DNA from: Macrotis lagotis
Taxonomy: Eukaryota > Chordata > Mammalia > Peramelemorphia > Peramelidae
Reading direction: 5' to 3'
Length of the DNA: 64,000 nt
Assembly (NCBI RefSeq): GCF_037893015.1
Contig: NC_133658.1
Location: 423,632,200-423,696,199, forward strand
Shown: in pieces, positions 10,835 to 22,610 of the stretch
Layout of the letters: the number at the start of each line of letters is the position of its first letter
Position numbering within the stretch: position 1 is the stretch's first letter
Notes under the pieces: model-generated
Seen by the model: the letters and a program-made list of their open reading frames with translations, nothing else
The model's database searches: none
What the model was told of the DNA's origin: nothing
Translations under genes and position numbers: made by a program

Positions 10835-11364
10835 TTCTCTAGTCCCTCAGGTAACCATAGACATAAAGGTCTTGTCCAGTGGATTTACATTTTTCCAGGA
10901 ATGAACAGCCATAACAAAATTTTCTGGGCCCTAAAATTAATGGTCAGACACCAAAATCACATAAAGTGAATTCTGCCTGAGGAGAGCTCCCCAAATTAAG
11001 TTGAACCTCAAGCATCTTGAATATGTAAATAGCACATTCCAATCAATAACCTGCTAAAGTGAGACAGTAATCAGAAGAGATCACTAGTATCATGGCTTGG
11101 CCGCCATACTGTCAATGTTATCACAAGGAGGGAAATCATTGGCTACAAATCACAAGATCCAACTTGGTAACAACTCTTTCCCTTTTCCTGTTGTCCAATT
11201 GGTTATTTCCCCCCTTTGACTCAGAATAGAAAAACATAACACCTTATTGCTTATGTGAGTTCTTACAACTCACCTTCCATAATTCGATGAATCACCTCTG
11301 TGATAGCCACCTCCTCTGAACAAGAGATGTGACTTTCCCCACAATGCCTGGGGAAACGGGTCTT
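10835..11364. other. unassigned, repeat-poor sequence
   Basis: About 530 bp with no recognised gene or repeat. Contains a CAAT-box-like TGTCCAATTGG at 11190-11200 but no clear TATA or open frame next to it. Confidence 0.4.
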
Positions 11365-11465
11365 GTTTCCTACCTCATTTTTCTCAGCTATAAAATGAAA
11401 AAGTTGCAATCAACTGCCCCTAAAGTCCCTCCCGGTTAAGGATTCGAGGTTCCTATTACTGGAAG
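11365..11465 (+). repeat. MIR-family SINE tail
   Basis: Sense MIR-like end: 'cctacctcatttttctcagctataaaatg' then the 'ctaaagtccctcc...gattcga' tail type common in marsupial MIR relatives. Confidence 0.5.
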
Positions 11466-11507
11466 CAAATCTCTTTAGCCTTACTATGTAAAAAAGAAAA
11501 AGAGGGG

Positions 11508-12052
11508 TTGGGGGAATTGTTAGTCACTAAACATTCATTAAGCACCTACTATATTCCAGGCACAGTTCTAAGAACTGGAGATGAAAAGAAAGATAAAAGA
11601 GTCCTTGCTCCCTGAAAGTTCACATCCTAATGGGCAGAAACATGTAAACAACTATGTACAAACAAGCGACATATGGGATAAACAGGAGTTCATCTCAGAG
11701 GAAAGTTAACATTAAAGAGCATCAGGAGGGGTGGCTAGGTAGTGCAGTGGATAGAGCACCAGCTCTGGAGTCAGGAGTACCTGAGTTCAAATGTTGCCTC
11801 AGATACTTAATAATGACCTAGCTGTGTGGCCTTGGGCAAGCCACTTAATCCCATTGTCTTGCAAAAAAAAAAAACCTTAAAAAAAAAGAGCATCAGGAAA
11901 GACTCCCTGTAGAAGGTGAGATTTTTATCTAAGACCTGAAGAAGGAAATCAGGGAAGCCAGGAGGCAGACATGAGGAGAGAGAGAGCATTGCATGGGAGA
12001 ACCAGTGAAAATACTCAGAATGAAGGGGTGGTATAGGGGGCTATTTAAGAAA
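11508..12052 (-). repeat. LINE-2, left part of a split copy
   Basis: Antisense L2 from 'cattcattaagcacctactatattccaggcac' through 'gtccttgctccctgaaagtt', 'gactccctgtagaaggtgagattttta' and 'gagagcattgcatggga'. It is cut at about 12052 by the LINE-1 and resumes near 20212. A tRNA SINE sits within it. Confidence 0.8.
11728..11884 (+). repeat. tRNA-derived SINE with 14-bp target duplication
   Basis: Full SINE1 in the L2. The duplication AAAGAGCATCAGGA is perfect at 11714-11727 and 11885-11898. The short minus frame at 11807-11989 crosses it and is an artefact. Confidence 0.95.
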
Positions 12053-12506
12053 AAAGCAAAGGTCAAGATGGCAGAATAAGGAAGGAATCCTCTGAAGCCC
12101 TCCTAAACTCTCCTCTAAACAACTAGAAAACTGCCTCAGAATTGACCTAGGAGCAAAGAAGAACAGCAGGAAAGTCTGTTTCACTGGAGTGGAAGGGGAG
12201 AAAGGTCCAAGAACCACAGTGGAGGCAGCAGCAGCCAACCTCAGAACAGGGGATCTGGGGCAAGACTGCCAGCCTGGACAAACCACAGCAAGGCTTTACC
12301 CTCCTGCACAAACAGTGGTCGCCCCGCCACAGGCAAATGAGCAGTCTGTGCAGCAAACAAGTCCCATCTCAGTGACCCCAACCCCAACACAAGAACTCAG
12401 CCAGGCCTTGACCCCATTGCTGACTAGTAGTGAAACCCTGCTCCAGGGCTGGCTAACAGTGAGATTCCAGCCCTAGGGCATGCCAGCAGAGAGTCTCTGT
12501 TTCTTC

Positions 12507-12656
12507 TTCTTTTTTTTTTTGGCAAGGCAATGGGGTTAAGTGGCTTGCCCAAGGTCACGCAGCTAGGTAATTATTTAGTATCTGAGGCCAGATTTAAACT
12601 CAGATACTCCTGAATCCAGGGCCGGTGTTGTATCCACTGCACCACCTAGCTGCCCC
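12507..12656 (-). repeat. tRNA-derived SINE in the L1 5' UTR
   Basis: Reverse SINE1: poly(T), 'ggcaaggcaatggggttaag', complement of the B box, ending in CACCTAGCTGCCCC. L1 5' UTR sequence continues on both sides. Confidence 0.9.
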
Positions 12657-13879
12657 TAAGACTGTTTCCATAGTAATCCAGCAGCAGGGCTCCACCCCTG
12701 AAATGGACTAGCAACAAAATTATTCTTCCAGGGCATGGTGGCAGAGAGGCCCTGTTTCCACAGCAACCAGATGTAGGGCCACAACTGAAGAGCAGGTCAA
12801 CAGTTAAATCCCAACAAACCCAGGGGAAGTCAAGGAGGTCCCAGCCTCTACTACAAGCCAAAAGGGAAGCCTATTCACTAGCTAAGTCCTGAAGCCCAGT
12901 GAAAACTGGCAGCAAGACCCCAAAGTCCCAGCATAAAAAACTTAGGACAATGCAAGACTAGAGGCCCTCTCACATAAAAGCACCAAGTCATCAGAAAGGA
13001 AGAAAAAAATGAGCAAAAAAAAGTACTTATATAGACTATAGAAAACAACTCTGTTGACAAGGAGAATCAAGGCATAAACTTAGATGGGGGCAATAGTGTC
13101 AAAATGGTGACATGTAAAACCTTGAAAAAATATACTTTTCTTTGAAGCCCAAGAAGAATTCCTGGAAGAACTTAAAAAGAAACCAAATTAGAGAAGTAGA
13201 AGAAAATTTGGGAAAAGAAATGAGAATAACATAAGAGAAACATGAAAAATGTTAATAGCATGGGAAAAGAGAAACAAAAATTTACTAAGGAAAATAAGTC
13301 CTTAAGAAATAGAATTGATCAAATGGAAATGTAGGTACAAAAGTTCACTGAAGAAAGTAATTCTACAAAAATTAGAATTGAGAAAGTGGAAACTATTGAC
13401 TCTATGAAATAGCAAGATATATTAAAACAAAATCAAAGAAGTAAAAAAAAAAAACAGAAGAAAATTTGAAATTTCTCATTGGAAAAACAACTGACTTGGA
13501 AAATAGAGGAGAAATAATATAAGAATTATTGGACTACCTGAAAATCATGATAAAAAAAATTGGAAAAAAATCTTTCAAGAAATTAAAAAACTACCCTGTT
13601 ATATTAGAACCAAAGGACAAACTAGAAGTTGAAAGAATCCACCAGTCACTGCCAAAGAACCCACCATCACAGCCAAATTCTAGAGCTCACAGATTAAGGA
13701 GTAAGCACTGCAAGCAGCCAAAAAGAAACAATTAAATATCATGAAGCTACAGTCAGGATTACACAATATTTGACAACGTTCACATTAGAGAGCCAGAGAG
13801 TTTAGAACATGATAAAGTAGAAAGCAGAGAATTACAATCACAACCAAGAATCACCTACCTATCAAAATTGGATATAATC

Positions 13880-14028
13880 GGGGCAGCTAGGTGGCGCAGT
13901 GAATAGAGCACCGGCCTTGGAGTCAGGAGTACCTGTGTTCAAATCCTACCTCAGACACTTAATAATTACCTAGCTATGTGGCCTTGGGCAAGCCACTTAA
14001 CCTCATTCCCTTGAAAAGGCTAAAAAAA
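13880..14028 (+). repeat. tRNA-derived SINE in the L1 ORF1 region
   Basis: Complete SINE1 with a perfect 15-bp duplication, AAATTGGATATAATC, at 13865-13879 and 14029-14043. Confidence 0.95.
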
Positions 14029-14810
14029 AAATTGGATATAATCTTTCAAGGGAAAAATGGATATTTAATGAAATAGAGGATTTATTCTAATTAAAAGACT
14101 GGAGTTTAAAAAAAATCTTACATTCAAATACCAGATTCAAGAGAAATATAAAAAGATAAGAAAAAACAATAAAGAAAAAACATAAATAATTCAGTGTTTA
14201 ACTATTTTTATTTCTATATGGCAAGATAATATTTGGAACTCAAGTTTATTTTTACAAGAGCAATTAGAAGTATATGCAGACAGAGGGTTGTGGATATAAG
14301 GTAACTTTGATGGATTGGTACCCAAAACAAAGTAAAAGACTGAGAAAGAAAATTGCAGGGGAAAACTTAAATGAGGAAAATTATCCCACATGAAAGAGAC
14401 ATGAAAGAACAATTATAATGGACAGGAGGATGGGGGTGAATAGACAAAGTTTAAGCTTTAGTCTCATTAAAAATTGGCCCAAAGAGGGATAATACACACT
14501 TTCAGTTGGTTATATAAATCTATCTTACCCCATAAGGAAGTAAAAAGGATGGAGGGTAATAGAAGGGAAAGGGTAACTGATAAAAGGAAGGATATATTGG
14601 GGAAGGCAGTGATCAGAAGTAAAACACTTGGTTGTATAGAAAGGGCAGGGGAGTAAGAAAGAGAGGGGGATAAACAAGCAAGAAACAACAGAATGAAATG
14701 CACAGTTATCATAACTATAAGTATGAATAGTATGTACTCACCTATAAGCAGATAGAAGAATGTATTAAAAATCAGAATCCTACAATATGTTATTTGAAAC
14801 ACAATTGAAG

Positions 14811-14970
14811 GGGCAGCTAGGTGGCGCAGTGGATAAAGCACTGGCCCTGGAGTCAGGAGTGCCTGGGTTCAAATCCAACCTCAGACACTTAATAATTACC
14901 CTAGCTGTGTGGCCTTGGGCAAGCCACTTAATCCCATTTGCCTTGCAAAAACCTAAAAAAAAAAAAAAAG
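14811..14970 (+). repeat. tRNA-derived SINE in the L1 endonuclease region
   Basis: Complete SINE1 with a 14-bp duplication, GAAACACAATTGAA, at 14796-14809 and 14971-14984. It splits the L1 sequence coding for the endonuclease QETH-type motif. The 65- and 86-codon frames across it are SINE artefacts. Confidence 0.95.
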
Positions 14971-15891
14971 GAAACACAATTGAAGCAGAAAGATGTACAC
15001 AGAGTAAAGGTAAGGAAATGGGACAGAATCTATTATGCTTTAGCTAAAGCCAAAAAAAAAAAAACCAGGTAGTAATTTTGATCTCAGATAAAGAATAAAT
15101 AAAAATAGATCTAACTAAAAGAGATAAAGAGATTATATCTTGCTGAAAAGTACCATGTTCTTTTTAGTACTATATACCAAAGGGTACAGCATCTAAATTT
15201 TTGTAAGACAAATTGAATGAATTACAGGAATAAATAGATATTAAAACCACACTAGTGGGGTACCTCAATTTTTCCCTATTGGAGCTATATAAATATAACT
15301 TAAAAATAAAAAGGACAAGTTAAGGAGGTGAATAAAATTCTGGAAAAGTTAGATATGATAGATTTCTGGAGAAAACTGAAGGGGAATAGAAAGGACTAAA
15401 CCTTTTTCTCAGCAGTACATGGCACCTACACAAAATATAACCATTTATTAGGACATAAACACTTCACAACCAAATGTGGAAAAGCAGAAATAGTTAATGC
15501 ATCCTTTTCAGATCCTAATGGAATTAAAATTACATTCTGTGATGGACAAAGATAAAAATTAATTGGAAATTAAATAATCTGACCCTAAAAAATTAGTAAG
15601 TCAAAGAGCATATCATGGAAACAACTGATAATTTTAATAAAGAAAAGGATAAGAATGAAACAACAGATCAAAATTTATGGAATGCAACCAAAGTGGTTCT
15701 TAAGGGAAATCTGATGTCTCTAATTACTTCCATTAATAAAATAGAGAAAAATACAGATCAATAAATTGGGTATGTAATTAAAAAAACTAGAAAATGAACA
15801 AATTAAAAATCCCTATTTAAAAACCAAATTTGAACAGAAAATCAAAGGAAAGATTTATAAACTTGAAAGTAAGAACATTATTGAACCTTCT

Positions 15892-17341
15892 CCAGAGTCC
15901 TAAACAATAAACTGAGTTTGTTATAGATCTGCATGTTTATACATGATTTGAATAATTTGGTCTTTATATCAGGACAAATTTATGAATTTTAAGTGAAATC
16001 TCTTATTACAAACTTTTATTGCTTATTACAACTCCATGAGAGGAAAAATAACTATATCTAGCCGTAAGCTGTACTTGGTGAAATGTGCCATTTGGAATAA
16101 AAGCTCTTGGGACTATAACTGATTTTGTCTTGTGATTTGAATTCAGTGATGGATCATTAAGTCAGTAATCCATCATATGAAAGAAAAGCCTCAAGGTACT
16201 CAGAGGGAATGAGGTCCTATATTGTTACAGGTGGAAGTCTGTGTCTGAGAAAGGCTAAAAAGGATGACTTTAGGCTCAGTTTTCCTAATGTGATCCTTTT
16301 GAAAAGGAATGTTTACCACCTGACTGTTCCTGATTCTGACTCTGAGGTGGAATAGTTTCTTCATGGTTGATTAGCAACTGTGACTCTTACTTAAAGTCAA
16401 ACAGAACTAAAGATATTTTTATCCTGCTTTATATGCATTAAGTCATCAAGGATTAATTTGATATTGTTATAATCGTGCCCCAGCTTTTTTTCTCTCTTTT
16501 TTTTTTTTTGGCTAATTTTCACTATGAAAGCAAGAAGTGAATAAAAGACATGGGTAAATGCATAATATACCCCGATACCATGCAGAGTTCCCCAACATAC
16601 TGAAAGGGCCAGTGCTACCTGGATTAGGGAACTGCCACAAGTTATATGCTGGATAAACTGTTTATTTTTACTTCTCTGTATTGTTCTTAGCTTTTTCTAT
16701 TGCTGTATGTAAATTAACAATTCCCAATAGGATGAATTCAGGAGTGAGATTATCATGGAAAAGACTGTATAGATATGAGAGGTTCATGAAAGCATTTTCT
16801 CTCCAGGACTGTTCTCTGGGTGGGGCTCCTGGCCTTTCTCTATACTGACTCCTAAAGTCATCCCACTCCTAATAATTCTTCCCTTTTTCAATTTTGGCCC
16901 CTATCTGCTTAACTTCTTATAAGATTCATTTCCTCTAGGTTAGAAGTAATGTATCACCATTAGAGCAGCCACCCTGCAGTGAAGAGGTTGACTGCATCTC
17001 AACTCCCCTTCAAACAAGACTAGCTAAATAGTCAATTTTACGTCCTCACCCCTCCTTCCAGAAAGAAGCACATCCCAAAGAAGAGACCTTTGTTGGAAAT
17101 CCCAAATGAATTTGGGCCAACTATTTGAGGGGTGATGATAAAAGAGAAAATGTTCACAGAGTTGATGAGTTTGGGCCCTATTTCCCAATTAAGGCACGTG
17201 GCCATAATGAACTAGTCCTGTGGAGAATCCTTACCTTTTAAAGTAACTCCCTTCTTCTTCCCTGGGGGAGAGGGAGGGTTCCAAAAGAAAACTCAACTTA
17301 CTCTTTTGAAGTAATTTTATGTCCCTCATAACTCTGGTGTC
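15892..17341. other. 1.45-kb unclassified insertion in L1 ORF2
   Basis: L1 ORF2 runs up to about 15891 (ATTATTGAAC) and resumes near 17342 (ATTGACTAATGAAT, then AGATAGATAAACC). The DNA between is not L1. It has AATAAA-type signals at 15905 and 16098, the second followed by a TTGTCTTGTGATTTG stretch that recalls the end of a retroviral-type LTR, but no clear TG...CA ends were found. Family unknown; could be a fossil LTR or several older pieces. Confidence 0.4.
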
Positions 17342-20211
17342 ATTGACTAATGAATTCTTCACTATATCCCAATGAGATAGATAAACCATTGGTTAATTTA
17401 ATTTAAAAAAAAAGAAAACTAAATTACTAATATCAAAAATGAAAGAGATGAATTCACCACCACTGAAGAGGAAATTAAGACAATTGTTAGGAGTTATTTT
17501 GCCAAATAATATGCCAGTAAATTTGACAATGTAAATGAAATGAATGAATATCTACAAAAATATATATGACCCAGATTAACAAAAGAAGAAATAAAATATC
17601 TAAATAACACAATATTAGATAAAGAAATTGATCAAATTATCAAAGAACTTCCTAAGAAAAATCCCCAGGACCAGTTGGATTCACAAGCAAATTCTACCAA
17701 ACATTAAAAGAACAATTAATTCCAATACTATATGAACTATTTGGAAAAAATAGATGAATGAATCTCAACAAATTTCTTATATGTCATAATATGGAACTGA
17801 TATCTAAACCTTGAAGAGCCAAAAGAGAGAATTATAGAACGATTTCCCTAATGAATTCTAGTGCAAAAAACTTAAATATAATGCTAGCAAATTGATAACA
17901 ATATATCACAAGCATCATACACTATGACCAGGTAAGATTTATACCAGGAATGAAGATTTGGTTCAATATTGGGAAAATTATCAGCATAATTGATCACATA
18001 AATAACTAAACCAACAGAAATCATGTAATTATCTCAATAGATGTAGGAAAAAACTTTGGAAAAATTCAGCATTCAATTTTATTTAAAAAAAGTCAAATAC
18101 TAGAGAGAGCATAGGAATAAATGGAGCTTACCTTGAAGTAAGGATGCCCATTATCATCTCTATCATTTAGTATTGTACTAGAAATATTAGCTAAAGCAAT
18201 AAGAAAAGAAAAAGAAATTAAAGGAATTAAAATAGTTAATAAAGAAAAAACTATTACTCTTTGTAGATGATAAGATTTTACACAAAAAATCCTAGAGAAT
18301 CAATTAAAAACTATTTGAAATATTAACTTTAACAAAATTGCAAGAGACAAATAAACCCACATAAATTATAAGCACTTCTATATATTACTAACCAACAAAG
18401 TCCAGCAGCAAGACAAATTCCATTTAAAATAACTATAGACAATATAAAATACTTGAGAGTCTATCTACCAAGACAAATCCAGGAACTATATAACACAACT
18501 ATAAAACAATTTTCACACAAATTAAGTCAGCTCTAAATAACTGGAAAAATAGTAATTGCTCATGGGTAGGCCAAGTCAGTATAATAAAAAGGACAGTTTT
18601 ACTTCAATTAATCTAATAATTCAGTACTATACCTATCAAACCATCAAAAATTATTTATAGAACTATAAAAAATAATAACAGAAATCATCTGGAAGACAGA
18701 AGTTCAAGAATACAAGGAAAACAATGAAAAAGAAATTCCAAAGAAGTGCTCTATCCATAACAGATCTCAAATTATATTAAAAACCAGTAATTATCAAAAC
18801 AATCTGGTACTGGTTAAGAAATAGAAAAAAAAGTAGAAAAAGAATGTAATAGATTAGGTACAAATTACATCATAGCAAATGACCATGGTAATCTTTTATA
18901 TGATAAAGACAAGATCCAAACTTTTGGAACAAAAACTCATTAACAAAAACTGCTGGGAAAACTGGAAAACAGTATGACAGAAGCTAAGTATAGATCAATA
19001 GCTCACTTTGTAAGATAAAAATGGCTGCAAGATTTACACATAAAAAGTGATACCATAAGAACATTAAGAGAGTATGGAACAGTTTTTCCTGTCAGATTTA
19101 TTGATGAGGGAAGAATTTAGGACCCAAGAAACTATAAAGAACATTATAAAATATAAAATGAATCATTTTGATTACATAAATTTAAAAGGTTTTGCACAAA
19201 CAAAACCAATGCAACCAAAATTATGAGTAAAACAGAAAACTGGGAAATAATTTTTGCAATAAATATCTCTAATAAAGATCTAATTTCTCCATTATATAGA
19301 GAACTGAGTCAAGTTTATAAAAATACATTTCCCAATTAATAAATGGCAATTGTCAGATGAAGAAACTAAAGCTATTTTCTTTTGAAAACTGTTCTAAATC
19401 ATTATTGCTTAAAGAAATGCAAATTAAAACACCTTTCATGACTATCATATAGGTTAAAATGACAAAAAGAGAAAGTGTTGGATGTTGGAGATGTGAGAAA
19501 ACAGGGGCACATTGTGAACTGATGAAATTGTGAATTGATTTAACCATTCTGGAGAGCAGTTTGGAACATGACCAAAGGGCTATAAAACTACCTACCATTT
19601 GTTCCAACAATACTACTGCTGGGTCTAATACTAAAAGACATTCAAAAAAAGGGGAAATGACCTATTTGTACAAAAATATTTAAAGCAGCTCTTTTTGTTG
19701 TGACTAAGAATTAGAAATTGAGAGGGTGCCTGTCATTGGGAAAATTGCTAAACAAATTGTGGTATATGATTATAATGGAATATTATTGTGCTATAAGAAA
19801 TGACAAGTGTGATGATTTCAGACAAACCTGAAAAGAGTTACATAAACTGATGAATGATGAAGTGGACAAAACCCGGAGAATGTTGTATACAGTAACAACA
19901 ATATTATTCAGAAAAATTGACTTAACTACCCTCAACAGAACAATGATGAAAGTATACTCCCCACTTCAAGGAACTGATTTTACTTGAAAACAATTGAAGC
20001 ATGATATTTTTCACTTTCTTTCTCTTACTTTTTCTTTTTTATTGAGGTTTTCTTGTACAAAATGATTGATATGGAATGTTTTACATAATTGCCCATGTAT
20101 AACCTATATCTGATTGCTTACCATTCCAGGGAAGGGGAATGGAGGGAGAAGTGATGAAAAGAATAGTATTTAAACCTCAAAACTTAAAAATTTTAAAATT
20201 TTAAAAAATAA

Positions 20212-20440
20212 CAAGAAGGCCAATGGTCAATAAAATTGATTAACATTGAGTATGTGGTAATGGGAGAGTAGGAATAAAATCCAGGATAGGGAGCCAGCTG
20301 AGGAAAGACTTTGAATACCAACCAGGATTTTCTATTTGATTCTGGAGGTGATAGGGAGCCACTAGAGTTTATTGAGTGGGGGGAAGAAGGTACATAGTCA
20401 GAACTGCCATTGGAAAGTGAGCTATTATTCTAAGGTCCAA
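20212..20440 (-). repeat. LINE-2, right part of the copy split by the L1
   Basis: L2 resumes at 'aacaagaaggccaatgg' and continues 'gaaagactttgaatacca', 'gattctggaggtgatagggagcc', 'agagtttattgagt'. These follow in consensus order from the part ending at 12052, showing that the L1 inserted into this L2. Confidence 0.8.
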
Positions 20441-20651
20441 GATTTTAATCTCTTGTAAGACTGAAGACATTTTGAAAGAGATACTAGTCAGAGAATGATC
20501 CACAGGTATTCAGCAAAAAAAATGAAAAGGTATAAAAAGAAATGGGTGCAAGTTTTCTGGAGAGGTTAAAGGAATCATGAGATCTTAGGATCACATGCTT
20601 TGAACTAAACATCATAGACTTAAGAGTTCAAGGGGCTTTAAAAGTTCATTG

Positions 20652-20821
20652 GGGGTGGCTAGGTGGCACAGTGGATAAAACACCAGCTCTGGAGTCAGGA
20701 GTACCTGGGTTCAAATCCAGTCTCAGACACTTAATAATGACCTAGCCGTGTGGCCTTGGGCAAGCCACATAACCCCACTGCCTAGCAAAAACCTAAAAAA
20801 AAAAAAAAACCAACAGAAAAA
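20652..20821 (+). repeat. tRNA-derived SINE with 12-bp target duplication
   Basis: SINE1 with AAAAGTTCATTG at 20640-20651 and 20822-20833. It separates a MIR-like element whose sequence ('gagtccaaccttctcattttac') continues on the right. Confidence 0.93.
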
Positions 20822-20832
20822 AAAAGTTCATT

Positions 20833-20940
20833 GAGTCCAACCTTCTCATTTTACTGTTAGGGAAACTGAAGGATTCAAACTCTCTTCTTTCTGACTCCAA
20901 ATTCGGGCTTCCTGACTCCAAATTCATTACCTAAAATTGC
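20833..20940 (-). repeat. MIR SINE fragment
   Basis: Reverse MIR: 'gtccaaccttctcattttactgttagggaaactgaagg' ending 'ctgactccaaattc'. Confidence 0.6.
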
Positions 20941-21455
20941 CCCAGTTTAAAACAGAAAATTAGTCACAAAATCTCAAGGAGAAATCATCCAGCCCCAGCC
21001 CCTACTAGAAGCAAAGCTGCCTTCTATAATGATAAGTGGTTTGCAGTTCTTACTCTTTATTCATCAAATAACACTCTCTGTGTTTGCCCTGCCCTACATT
21101 TAACTATTTTCAGTCAAACGATGTGAGTCCTGTGCACCTCTGTCTCCAGCAAGTTTCCTCTGCTACTTAATAATAAATGGACTCATCCATTCTCAGGGTT
21201 CTTTGAACCTAAGGTTGGAACATAGGGGTTGCTGAGATGGTGAAAAGACCTTGCCTTGGGAGGTGTGTCCATTGCATTCAAGGGGAAGCTCACTAAGACT
21301 TTCCACACCTTTAAAGGAGGACAAGGGCCAAAGCTCTCTGATCAGGAGAATGAACAATAAATAATTCATAAAGAACCACACCATGTATCCTTGCTGGCTC
21401 TTTTCCCAGTAGCATCTGACAGCACAGTGCAGTTGTCTTTTTATTTTTGTTTTCT

Positions 21456-21457
<2 letters not shown>
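20941..21457. other. repeat-poor sequence
   Basis: About 500 bp in which I recognise no repeat, RNA or coding exon. The 63-codon minus frame at 21193-21384 lacks any family signature. Confidence 0.5.

Positions 21458-21494
<37 letters not shown>
21458..21494. repeat. (TG)n microsatellite
   Basis: About 17 uninterrupted TG units followed by TTTAAATTAG. Confidence 0.97.
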
Positions 21495-21639
21495 AAATTA
21501 GCTCACAATTTTATCGCTAAGAAAGACAGTATGGTGTCATGAAAAGAGAGCAGGTTCAGGAGGACAGAAACATGAACTCTATCCAGTCTTGGCTTTGTCA
21601 TTAATTAATCAATTAAAAGTCACCTTCTGATCTTTCAGA

Positions 21640-22290
21640 GAAGGAACCAGAATTTGGGCAGAGAACTTGGTTTCTGAATCCTGATTCTGTTTCTCACTAT
21701 CTGTGTATCATTGGAAAAGTCACATTTCCTTTGCTGGGCCTCATTTTCCTTAACTACAGAATGTTGGAGGGAGCAGAGGATGGGGAGAAGATGGCTAGAT
21801 AAATTCTGAGCTTCAGAGCTGGTAAGGTGACATATGGGGGAGATTACTGGGCCTGGGGTCAGGAAATCCTGAGTTCAAATCTGATCTCAGCCACTTCCTA
21901 GCTGTGTGACTTTGGGCAAGTCACTTAACAAAAGGATTTGCCTCAGTTTTCTTTGCTGTAAAATAACAGAAGTCCCTACTTCACAGGGTTGTTCTGGGGA
22001 TCAAATGAAATATTTATAAAATGCTTAGCATAATGTCTGGCACCTAGCAGGCATTTAATAAATGTTTCCCTTTCTTTTTTTGTTCCTTCCTCCCTCTGAA
22101 GTACCTTCTAGCTCTTGGGCTATGACCTGAGTTTATATCCTAGCTCTGCTTTTTACTAGTTCTATGATGTCAGGCAAGTAATTTCATCCCTTTAGGCAGC
22201 AGCTTCCTCATTTTTAAAAAGAAGCTAATTGAATTAAGTTTATATCTAAGGCTCCTTGCAGTTCTGAGATACTATATTTTGTGATTCTAT
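21640..22290 (+). repeat. cluster of three MIR/THER1 SINEs
   Basis: Three sense MIR-family copies in a row, about 21640-21770, 21800-22075 and 22095-22290. The middle one is best kept: 'gagttcaaatctgatctcagcc', 'tagctgtgtgactttgggcaagtcactta', 'cacagggttgttctggggatcaaatg', 'cataatgtctggcacctagcaggc'. Confidence 0.75.
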
Positions 22291-22292
22291 AT

Positions 22293-22602
22293 CAGAGATT
22301 CTTAACCTTTTTTGTCTCATGGATCCTTTTGGCAGACAAGTGAAACCTTCTCAGAATAATGTCTTGTTGCCTAAATCCGTAATTGAAGGAAATGCTAAAT
22401 TTCAGTTGAAAGTTGGTGGGGAAAATAAACACACATAAGATATATAAGCATATATCTATATATGTGTATGTGTGTGTAAAAGATATACACATAGATATAT
22501 AAGCATATCTATAATCTATCTACATTCATTTTTCATATGAAAATTCAGAAATCTATCCATGAACTTTTCAGGAGTCCTTGAACCCCAAGTTAAGAATCTC
22601 CA
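22293..22602 (+). mobile_element. hAT-type MITE with 8-bp target duplication
   Basis: 310-bp nonautonomous DNA transposon. Terminal inverted repeats: CAGAGATTCTTAAC at the left, GTTAAGAATCTCCA at the right (12 of 14 bases complementary). An 8-bp direct repeat flanks it, TTCTATAT (22285-22292) and TTTTATAT (22603-22610), 7 of 8 identical, as expected for hAT. Interior contains a TATATA/TGTGTG-rich patch at 22440-22510. No transposase frame. Confidence 0.8.
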
Positions 22603-22610
22603 TTTTATAT

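Larger units (their letters stand above)
12053..20211 (+). mobile_element. near full-length LINE-1, degenerate and multiply interrupted
   Basis: Order matches an L1: GC-richer 5' UTR (12053 to about 13100, opening TCAAGATGGCAGAATAAGG); ORF1 region about 13100-14120 with coiled-coil-like Lys/Glu-rich remnants and an 'RNA-recognition' stretch encoding LPENHD near 13530; an inter-ORF spacer to about 14690; ORF2 from the endonuclease (ATGAATAGTATGTACTCACC; 'ICY' before the SINE break) through the reverse transcriptase to the Cys-rich end; and a 3' UTR to about 20211. ORF2 carries many stops and frameshifts, so it is inactive. Length without the three SINEs and the 15892-17341 insert is near 6.2 kb, close to a normal L1. 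Confidence 0.85.

Noticed and set aside
11190-11200. CCAAT-like box (TGTCCAATTGG)
   Set aside because: Isolated motif without promoter context.
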